Shown piece by piece: positions 25,609 through 34,620 of a stretch of DNA of 64,000 nucleotides. The DNA comes from Rhizoctonia solani (taxonomy: Eukaryota > Basidiomycota > Agaricomycetes > Cantharellales > Ceratobasidiaceae): assembly GCF_016906535.1 (NCBI RefSeq), contig NC_057371.1, forward strand, positions 496,001-560,000, written 5' to 3'. The first letter of the stretch is position 1. Each line of letters begins with the position of its first letter. The position numbers and the translations under genes are program-made. Under the pieces are notes generated by a model. The model had not been told where the DNA came from. It saw only the letters and a program-made list of their open reading frames with translations, and made no database searches.

Positions 25609-25974
25609 TTAGTTCTGCGCAAAAATGGTGGATATAAATCCACATCGCACCAGTGTAGCCATCCTCGTCCACTCATCCATAGCTCGAGCGTATTCATCTG
25701 CATTTACGTCAACCGGTATGTCGGGCCTCCAGAGTGTGATCTCAGAGAATGTAGACGCAGTTTCGAGTCGTTTTTCTCCGTTTTTGTCTGATTTTGTTGA
25801 GAGAACAGCGCCTGTATATCCCGCAGGAAGCGGTAGGTCAACACCACAGAGCGTTCGTCCTCTAAATGCAGCTATATGGGTTCCATTAGAGTCTTTGGCG
25901 GGGTGAAAATACGTGTCTACGGGTGCTGGGCCATCGTAATCGATATGCAAAGGTAAGAGTTGGGGAGTTGTCAT
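25609..25974 (-). CDS. ribonuclease H2 subunit C (non-catalytic)
   Basis: Accessory subunit of RNase H2, which removes ribonucleotides from DNA and RNA-DNA hybrids in the nucleus. The 121 aa frame starts MTTPQLLPLHIDYDGPAPVD, matching the family N-terminus (LLP-H-I-YDGPA), then TYFHP, FRGRTLCGVDLPLPAGYTG and VLST. A second block reads STFSEITLWRPDIPVD followed by YARAMDEW. These are the three conserved blocks of the Ylr154/RNASEH2C family. The length fits the short fungal members. The last dozen residues (after RMATLV) look unlike the family, and a small 36 bp GT-AG interval there could be an intron; either way the gene ends near 25609. It sits inside the tandem membrane-protein array but is unrelated to it. 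It is divergent from copy C. Confidence 0.85.
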   Translation of the reverse strand: MTTPQLLPLHIDYDGPAPVDTYFHPAKDSNGTHIAAFRGRTLCGVDLPLPAGYTGAVLSTKSDKNGEKRLETASTFSEITLWRPDIPVDVNADEYARAMDEWTRMATLVRCGFISTIFAQN

Positions 25975-26458
25975 CGTTTGAGAGTCACGTCAGGACCGCG
26001 TCGTTGACACGTGACCTGTGGGGTGCTTTGTAATCATTTGTCGACTTCTGGACTTCAGCTTTGTTCCCTGTTTCTACAATCACGACAGGTCATGACTGCA
26101 CATGCACACCGTGCGATGTGAGTAGGCGCGCGGCTTGTGTTATCGCGACGCGCGGGCTTTCCCCGTAGAAACGCCCTATATCCAATCAAATCTTCCACAT
26201 ATAATTCTAAGCCAAGGCTAAGACCATAGTCGGTTGGGCCTGAATGTTCCCATCTGTATTACTCAGAACTGCAATACGGCATCAGTCTAAATTTGTCAAC
26301 ACATCGGAACATAACCTTCCATGAACGGTCAATCGGAGAAACCCGATTCCGCTCGTGTCACTCATCTTGAAATAAGAATGTTATCCTAATCCTTGGCCGT
26401 GAAGCAGTTATATCAAGGCCATGTTCATGTACATCCTCTGTTTACCTACCCAGCCAAC
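25975..26458. promoter_or_regulatory. divergent upstream region of RNase H2C and membrane copy C
   Basis: About 480 bp between two divergent starts. It is GC-richer around 26100-26170, including several CGCG-type strings. I cannot name a binding site. Confidence 0.4.
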
Positions 26459-28220
26459 ATGTCTAGTGAATCCTACGAGCCAGAGCCTCGTCACATCTGG
26501 TCACTGGTCATTATGCAATGTATCGCGCAAGGTTAGCTTGTATCTTTAGTGTCAATTGAACTACTCCGACCTATATGTAGGAATCCTTATTCCTATGCTT
26601 GTCACCTTTTTGAACCCCGAGCCCGCTCTCAAACGACCGATCGGACTCAAACTATACGTTATTTTCGTCAATGCACTAAGCTTGGCACAAACAATAATTA
26701 TAATCTTTTGTGGATTTAGGACAATAGATGCGGTCCCTTCTAATCAGATTGTGAGTGGATTCCTTAAATCCGGACTATATATTCACAAAAATTCCAAAGT
26801 TAATTACAGTATATACATACCTCACCGGATTCATTTGTTCCTCTGTCCAGCCCTTTTTCATTTATCGCTGCTGGAGAATATTTGGGAAACGGATACTGCC
26901 CATCATCCCATTCGTTGCTCTTTGTTGTCTCACTTTCATCGCTGATCACCTGGGAGTAAGCCCTTGTTATTTGGCTCAAGAACTCAGCTTAAAGCAGTAC
27001 AGATCGTGTATAGCTCCAATTTGGCGGATACTAGTTCGGCACAAAAGGTTAGTCCATGCGTTCTGGTTGATCGGACCGCGCTTGCTAATCGCAATCATAC
27101 AACAGAAAAAGATTGCGAGTGAGTACTTGTCCCGGCTGAGTGTCACTTCCAACCCATTCTCACCATCTCCATAGTGGCTTTATGCATTAGTAGCTCGTTC
27201 ACTTTGGAGTTCCTGATGACGACCACCAGTCAGTTTGTTTACTACTAATCCCTGTGGATCTATTTGACCCGTTTCGCGACAGCCACGGTATTCCTTTGTC
27301 GGACTCGTACCGGTAAGTTGGTCGTCAAACTAATCGCGACACCAAATTAAGATTTGTCTGTCTGGAAGGCCTCAGAGAACATAATAGTCTATTAAATACA
27401 GTGTGGACAGTCATGTGGGTACGTAGTCCTGACGTCTCGTCAGAATCCTGTGGTTGTTGAGCTCAAGTGTACTAGGTTTCTGCAGCCCGCCGCTTGTCAT
27501 GACTTCCATAGTACTTGTCAACGACCACATTGTGAGCTGTCTGCGTGTGACTTTAGTACAGCATAGCTCATATAGCATTAAAGACCGGAGGGCCACCCTC
27601 TCTGACTCTTCTTTCGGGGGCATGAATGGTAATTCTGATTGAGCTGCTGCTTCATTCTATCTGGGTCTAACCTTGTTCCAGCAAAGATATTTAATTTATC
27701 GTTAATGATTAGTTTGTTGGGGTGAGTGACTTATGATTAGGTTCAGCCAGTGATTCATTCTTATACGCAAATCAAGCCAAGTTTATGTTCGCCAAAAATT
27801 CGATAGGTCTGGTCCCTCTCAGCTTCCTAATGTGGGGGCCTCGCATGGCACGATGGGCATCATTAGTGAACCGGTGTTTGCTAGGGACATGGTGCGCCAC
27901 CTTTTCTACGATGCCAGATAGAACATGCCAAATATTTACCTACAGGCCCAGGTTGTTACTTTCGATGATGGCCAATTACCTGTGTCGAGCCGAATGGAGA
28001 TTTCTACTACCGATGTTAGCGTGGATAGTCTGTCGAGCGACCACAGTAAAGATGCGCCGGAAATGAGTCAGGTAAGAAGGCTTAGTTAGATCGCAAAGTA
28101 TTAAAAACCAACTCAGAGCCATAGGTGTCGGTCGTGAAGCCGAGCGAAGACGGTGGTTCCTATGCTATCAGACTCATTCAATTTCCCCCTGAGGTGGCCG
28201 CTCCTCATAAATCTACTTGA
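26459..28220 (+). CDS. DUF6534-like seven-helix membrane protein, copy C
   Basis: Third plus-strand member, more diverged. The ATG at 26459 gives MSSESYEPEPRHIWSLVIMQC; after a short intron the frame resumes GILIPMLVTF. It keeps LKLYVIFVNALSLAQTIIII, then YLTGFICSSVQPFFIYRCW and KRILPIIPFVALC. The third exon appears to use an AAG acceptor (about 26800), since the obvious CAG would break the frame. The tail exon begins QVYVRQKFDRSGPSQLP, the counterpart of RQGYIRR. The final exons carry SSDHSKDAPEMSQ and end APHKST with TGA 28218-28220. The RNase H2C gene separates it from copies A and B. Seven hydrophobic blocks are expected, as in the other copies. Function unknown. Confidence 0.7.
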
Positions 28221-29189
28221 TACGCTATGTCGGAAGACTGCAATTAACTTAGATTAGCACCGCCGGTTATAACGGTCGCGAATTTCGGGGAGAAGCTCGT
28301 ACTACCACAGTCGTCATAGCTTGCATACACAATCCTTACTCATGATACCAAAGCTTCGCACTATTTCGACTGGCTTCCGCCCTGCATTATCCCACACTGA
28401 AGTGTAGATATTTCGCGCTTAATCACAACCCTTGAAACACCCGAATCAGATGACTATTACATCCCTGACACACTCTCACGGCCACCTTCAGGAAGACAAG
28501 CTTATTTAACTCTCTTTAGCACATGTCCATCAAGATAATAGCGTGAAGCGGGGGATTGACTGACAGGCCAACCTAGTTGTTTCTTAACCATGCCGTTGAA
28601 CTAAAAGTAGAGTCAATATACTAGGTACGCTCATGACATGATTGTTCCGACAAATTACCACCGATCCGATTCGTCATATTCTACTATTATTCGATTCTTT
28701 TCTCACTATCACGAGTAAAAATAGGACCTATAAATCATGCCAGCACATATCGTCGGACTGCGCATGCCCAATTTTGGAATTTAAATAACACATCTTGATA
28801 CACTGTAATACCATATCCTGGTAACAATTTCGTAACATCACTTGGATGACATCTGACTAACGCGTATTGTTTGGCTAGTCGAGGCATCGAAGCATTCGAT
28901 TGGCCTATTTTTACCTTTTGGTTGTGATGTAAATGAGCATGTGAGGGGGTGTGCCTGTTATCTTGGGGGTCTACCCTGTCTTGTGAGCACCCACTCATTT
29001 ACGAGCGGGCCGTTGCTCACTACGTTTTGCAATAGCCTTGCGAGACCTGGCGGGCCGCAGCGGACTCGGCGACGCCGTTCGAGTAGCATAACGGTACAGA
29101 GAATGTTAGATAAAAGAGGGAGCGTACGGAGACGGGAGGGTCATCATTCACCTCCTCTTGCATCTCCAATCAATCAACAGCCAATCGCC
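28221..29189. promoter_or_regulatory. upstream region of endopolygalacturonase
   Basis: About 970 bp before the GH28 start; it must hold its promoter. A CAATCAATCAACAGCCAATC stretch with CCAAT-like elements lies just before the ATG. A GC-rich patch lies at about 29035-29090. No gene is recognised. Confidence 0.4.
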
Positions 29190-30779
29190 ATGCGCTCCAC
29201 TGCTACTACTTTCTCCCTTCTCTCTTTGGCTCCTGCCCTGTTTGCATCCCCAGTTGAGCGTTGTACAGGTACCATATCATCTTTAGATGATGTTGCCAAT
29301 GCAATCAAATGTACTACTGTACGTGCTATTCAGACTCCTGCATAAGGATATTTTAACACTCCATTCTTGATTCGCTTATAGATCAATATCAACTCGTTCA
29401 CAGTACCCGCTGGAAAGACTTTCCAACTGGATGCCCCCAGTGGCGCTACAGTCAACCTATTGGGAGACGTTACGGTGAGCGGGCTTATATCAATGGCAGC
29501 TTTCCAACAATATTTAACCACGCATATAGTTTGGCGTCTCTGCATGGGCGGGACCACTATTCCAATTGACCGGAACAAGCATCACTTGTAAGTCTGAAGT
29601 GCACCGGAACGTTGCAGTTACTCAGAGCTACACGCAACTATAGTCAACGGCAATGGACATACCTTCAACGGCCAAGGCGAACAATACTGGGACGGTCTTG
29701 GAAGCAGTGGAACGACTAAGCCTCACCCCATGATGAAGTCAGTCACATTCCTTTTGTGTTTACCTTGCACATCTAACCACAATGGATTATAGAATCAAAT
29801 CGTCCGGAACGTTCTCGAACGTTGTAGTTAAAAACTCCCCACAGCAATGCTTTAGCTTCGGCAACAGCGCAGCTCTGACTGTTTCCAAGGTCACAGTCGA
29901 CAATTGTAAGATCAACTTCTGAGGCTATTCAAGATGGGGATATTGAACATGCGTTTAGCTGCAGGAGATGCTGCGAACAGCAAGAGTGGTGGTAAAGCTG
30001 CTGGTCATAACACGGACGGGTTTGATGGTTAGTACTTTCTTCCTTCGCAAAGCGTTGGTTAACCCGTGAAAAATCGCATATAGTCTCGGTTTCCAATCTC
30101 ACTATCGAAGACTCCACCGTGCACAATCAAGATGATTGTCTCGCAATTAATAAAGGCTCCAACATTATTTTCCAGCGTAACACATGCACCGGTGGACATG
30201 GGATCTCGGTGGGCTCTATCGACTCGGATGTCACAGTCAGTGGCGTACAGATCCTTAATAATGTGGTCACGAACAACGACAATGGTCTTCGCATCAAGAC
30301 CAAGGCTGCTGCCACTGGGTATGTTAAGAGCAAGTTTCATAGAAGTTTCTTTACTCATGTCAAACACAGCTCCACTGTATCTGGCATTACCTACACCGGC
30401 AACACCGTCACTGGTTGCAAAAAGTACGGTGTCATCATTGACCAGAGTTACCCAGATACCCTTGGTACTCCTGGGACTGGCGTCAAAATTTCTGTAGGCG
30501 TTTTTTTTCTTGAATTATACCGACTAGCTTTAAACAGGATTTTTCTTGTTTCAGGGCGTGACCTTCAGTGGTACCAACACCGTTTCCGTCGTTAGTGGAG
30601 CCAAGGAGGTCGAAGTCAACTGCGGCTCAGGTTCTTGCACAGGTAGGCATCTAGTGTCATAACCCGATCTCCGAAACTTAATATTCTACTCAGGAACTTG
30701 GAATTGGTCGGGTCTCAAGGTTTCTGGTGGATCCGCGGGGGCCATCAATTACTCTGGTATCACCGGTTTCTCGCTTTAA
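29190..30779 (+). CDS. endopolygalacturonase, GH28
   Basis: Secreted enzyme that hydrolyses internal alpha-1,4 bonds of polygalacturonan in pectin. The ATG at 29190 opens a signal peptide (MRSTATTFSLLSLAPALFA), then CTGTISSLDDVANAIKC. The first exon ends at 29318 and the second starts at 29382; about eight to ten short exons follow. GH28 catalytic signatures are all present: NTDGFD (about 30017), QDDC (about 30128-30139), GGHGIS and RIKT (about 30292). GNGHTFNGQGEQYWDG and GTTKPHPMMK mark the first beta-helix turns. The C-terminus ends NYSGITGFSL before TAA 30777-30779. Expected mature size is about 340-360 aa, normal for fungal endo-enzymes. An open reading frame crossing all catalytic blocks suggests an active gene. 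The aldolase family gene at 38.5 kb could act on a later step of the same carbon source (inference). Confidence 0.92.
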
Positions 30780-30888
30780 ACACCCAGTAAATGCGCATAG
30801 CTCATCTTTAATCTATAATGCATCATCCATTATCCACCATTTTCAAGTCTTTTAATTGATTCTATATCTTACAACATTCGATCAAAAA

Positions 30889-33735
30889 AACAAAAAGATA
30901 GTACCAGCGTTACACCCTATATTGGGTTGGCTCAGTGTAATGCTCTCCCAATACAGGCTCCTCAATTAAATGCCTGTTAGCACAAGAACTGCTCAGTGGC
31001 AAACTAGTATCTTTGGATCTAAGCTACTTACACCTCCTTTATATGCTTCGTGATCTGCGTGGCCTCCGTTTTATAATAATGTCCAATCTCAACGCAGAGC
31101 TTGCATCCCGACATGGAAACAATTGCACCAGCAATCGGAACCAGCTCCTGCTTGGTGACGGGGACTACGTGCACCAACGGGTTCTCATCATCGATCCTGT
31201 CGGTATCATGCCTAAACACTATCTCGATCTCTCTGCCCGATTCGGAAGCCCTTTTGTTCCTTCTACAGGCATGTTCATGGTCTCTATACTCCCGTGCATA
31301 GTGGTCGAGCTAGGACAACGTCAGGTGTAACGTATACACGCAGACAAGACATGACTTACAATATCATTCCATGTGTGATATTGTGGTTCTCTAGTGCAGC
31401 GCCCACAGAGGAAGACCTTGCCGAGGGCCCTCATTTCGAGATAACAAGCGTTGGGGTGCTGGAGTGTGTGGAGTAGAGCTTTCGCGATCTTGGACAAGAC
31501 TGGATCGTACTGCCCCATACCCCACTCTGAAGTCCAGCAATCGATTCCTCCGGAATAATGTGCGCTCATTTGTTCGATTCTGATCACTACGTCGGCACGA
31601 AGCAGTTTCCTCAAGTTGACGGAAAGAGGATCGTCTGGGATCGAGGTATCTCCAGAGCCGATATGACCCTGCAAATAAAAATTAGGGTTCTGAATCCACC
31701 GGTACCAAGTCCTCAGGTATTGTTCCAATAAGATCCTCCTGTATTTTACAGATCCAGCCCTTGTAAAGCTGCTCCGCTATTTTTCCGCGTTTGTTTTTAA
31801 ATTCGATGCAAAACTCGTCCATAGTCTTGTCTTGGTCGAGGAGATCCGCTAAATATGACTGCCCATAACTGCGTAAAATTGAACTTGACCAGTATCTGAA
31901 AAGCCCCGCGGGATAATTTTTAATTTCAAGTGTATAGTCTTGCTTCTCGGTATCCTAATAGGTGATTGCTTTGGACCCGCTTGATACATAAGTCGCGAAT
32001 GGGCTCACCTCCGAATGAAAGGATGTAATTGACGCTTCTGCTGATTCCGCCTCGGACTTCATGCGATTGTCTTTGTCTTTCCAGCAGAGATTGACATGTA
32101 AGCTGATTGAGGGATTTGAACAAAACCATCTACTGATCAATCTTTCACGACAGGAACGTCGGTGGAAAGCTTCGGAGTGAAGGCGGTCAGCACGAGCCTT
32201 TTCAAGGCCTTCGAGCAAATGAGGCAATATTTTATTCCAATCTACAACCTCTCTTGAGTAACCTTCCCCCCATAATAGATTAATAAAGCAAGCAAACCTT
32301 CTTCATCGAGAAGCTTTGTTTTGTTGAACGATGCCTTCCACCTATTGGAGTAATCGCTGGCCTCGTGGATGTCAGTCATATACCAGCCTAGCTTCAGTAG
32401 CCGAGATTCAATCCTATGGGCTATAGCTACAGGATTCAGTCCAACAAAATAGTTTGAAAGGTGCTTACTCTGTTTTACGGGCCTCCTTTAGCCTTTGTAG
32501 CTCTTCTTCATATTCAAGCTCCAAGTCGCGTACCCACCTCACAAGGGGACGTGTTTTCTGGCATGATTAGAATGAACGAGAGTATATAACAAGCACAAAC
32601 AGACCACTTACTTCGTACCATGTCTCAACAAATTTCTTTCTTTCGTCCACCCATACGTTCCATCCCTCCTCGTCGCCAACCTTGAGGAACTCGTCCCTTT
32701 TCTCTACTATTTTTTGATATTGTTCCCGATGGAACCACTCGGACCTTTTTGCTTTGCTCCTAGGATAGAGAGGTACAAGGACTACGCAATATATGAGTCA
32801 CCTCGTATATAAAGCAAACGAAGCACAAGGACTAGCTCACATATAGACCGGGGGATTAAGTTACTATATTGACCAACATGATGTGGGCCAAGAGCCCTAT
32901 GAGTGAGATAACGTCCCAAACTCATCAACTAAACAATATCCAAAAGATATGATACGTACATGCGCTTGCCACATCCATAGCATAACCGAGCCAAGTGGAT
33001 GGGGTCGATATAGCGAGTCGCCGGCTTTCGACATGTCTACTCGGACGCTTGTCACTTTCTTCTTTTTTCAATGTACCTTGTAACAAAATCATACTGACCG
33101 TGCACTGTTCGAGAAACATCAGAGCCGCATATCGTGGCTCTGCCATTGTCTCGTCCGGACACGGTGGCAGACCAATATTGGCAATGTGGCACGCCAGACG
33201 TCAGCGGTCGAACGCGACATAAATGCACTGTGAAACACCTGGCGGCACGAGAAAGGTGGATGAGGTCGAGCGGGGATATGTATCTTGCAATCTAAGGAAA
33301 GAAGGTCGTGAGTGATGGTGGGTGAGATGTGACGTTTATTTTGGCAAGTGGCTACCTCAAGAAACAACTCGAGCGGGAGCACGGTGGGTTGGAATACCAT
33401 CTTGGTGTCAGATCCTTTGTTGGCGCAGGCGCTTTCCTTCGAGGTCTCTTCTTCGGCGGTGATTTAGCCTTAGGTACCGGCTTTGGAGTTGACTTGTGTT
33501 TCGATCTGGGTTTTGGTTTGCCAGTTGCGCCACGTTTGGGTGGCGGCTTTGGATCACTCTCCACTACTGCTGTTTTGATAGCACCGGTCCTATTATTCAA
33601 TCAGCTAGGATTCTGTTAAGCTTTTATCTTGAATTCCCATACTTTGAACGTGTCAGAGCTGGCATATTGGGTGGTTGTCGATGGCAAGACGGGGATGATG
33701 TCCGAGTTTGCAAATTCAAGTTGCGAACGTGACCC
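30889..33735. repeat. direct duplication unit 1 (with F-box copy 1)
   Basis: Left copy of a direct repeat about 2.85 kb long. Near its start both units share the string GTGTAATGCTCTCCCAATAC followed by AGGCTCCTC. Homology continues through the whole F-box gene, past the basic N-terminal coding part, to a shared 3' edge around a CAAATT-AAG string (33713). Divergence is visible by eye at many sites, with small indels, so the duplication is not recent. Confidence 0.85.
31028..33600 (-). pseudogene. F-box protein with CxxC pairs, copy 1, frameshifted
   Basis: Member of a family with an N-terminal F-box and two CxxC pairs, expected as a substrate adaptor of SCF ubiquitin ligases. The N-terminal open frame (33352-33600) is Lys/Pro-rich. 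The F-box reads VLPLELFLE, intron, IARYISPLDLIHLSRAAR, then breaks: one base is missing near 33235 relative to copy 2, which reads on as VFHSAFMSRSTADVW. Next come EQCT, intron, TCRKPATRYIDPIHLARLC. A second break is a 2-base loss near 31690, before FYLQGHIGSGDTS. The C-terminal part is open: CYLEMRALGKVFLCGRC, TWNDI, intron, LDHYAREYRDHEHACRRNK. Two private lesions support a pseudogene. The basic N-terminal frame and the F-box frame also differ, as in copy 2. Confidence 0.75.
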
Positions 33736-34620
33736 ACCAGCTGAGTCCCAAAGTATATATTGTTCCAAGCTGACAACAATAACCGGGTATACTGATAGCC
33801 CAGGCCTATCAAGATATCCATTTCGAAACTCATTCTGCAAGTGCTTGGACGTCAGTATATAGTGTCTATGGATCATGTATGCGGCAGTATGCATACTTAA
33901 CTGTCCAAGGATGCAACCATTGAACCGGAGATTTGGTGGAATTCTGTCAGGATTCGTAGCGTAGGAGGTATAAAAGTGATACGCAAAGGCATATTGGAGC
34001 ACTCGGTGCGTGCGAAACCGGGATGAAGTCAAGTCGACATAGCGTGAAGCGGCAGTCACGTGACCTACTTCTTGCAAGCTCAAGACATCGATAATTCTCC
34101 TTGTCGCCTGTCTCTCCCCCTTTGCTCTCTCTATTCACCAATATAGGATCCGAGCTCTCGCTATTTGAGAAATGGAAAATTTATTTACAGTCGTCTATGA
34201 AGCAGCAGATAAAGTAAATCCATCTGGATTGGTCATCGCCCCAACAGCGGGTGCCCAATCAACGCTTCGAGTGATCGAGTTTTCTCAGAATCATCTCAAG
34301 ATCTATTTCCAAGTCAAATTCTCATGTATAAGAATAAAAATGATGAAAGTCCTGCCTGTATTGATATCAGCTAACGGAAATTGATTCTTCTTTCACAATC
34401 TGAGAGAAGCCAACTATTCAGATCCTTTCAAGATAGTTCAAAGCCCAGACGTCTTCGACTTGTCAAGCAAGTACATTTATCGCATATATATGCATCAAAC
34501 TTGTCAAGTATCCTACGTTCTCACTTATTTGTAGATTCACAACTGATTGTTCAAGCTCCTATAAACCATTCTTCCCGTTCCGTGAGGTACATTTCGTAGT
34601 ATTTACAATAATAGCAATAG
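33736..34620. other. spacer between duplication units
   Basis: About 890 bp separating the two F-box units. Apart from a relic of an aldolase exon (annotated separately) I see only short unsupported frames. Confidence 0.5.
34189..34296 (+). pseudogene. relic of DapA-family aldolase exon 2
   Basis: A piece of about 36 codons reading DKVNPSGLVIAPTAGAQSTL and VIEFSQ. It closely matches exon 2 of the full aldolase gene at 38.7 kb (DKINPSGLVIVGTVGAQSTL, AIEFCQ), also at the nucleotide level. The rest of that exon and the other exons are absent. Its place just beyond F-box unit 1 mirrors the full gene just beyond unit 2, so it was probably carried along when the block duplicated. Confidence 0.8.
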
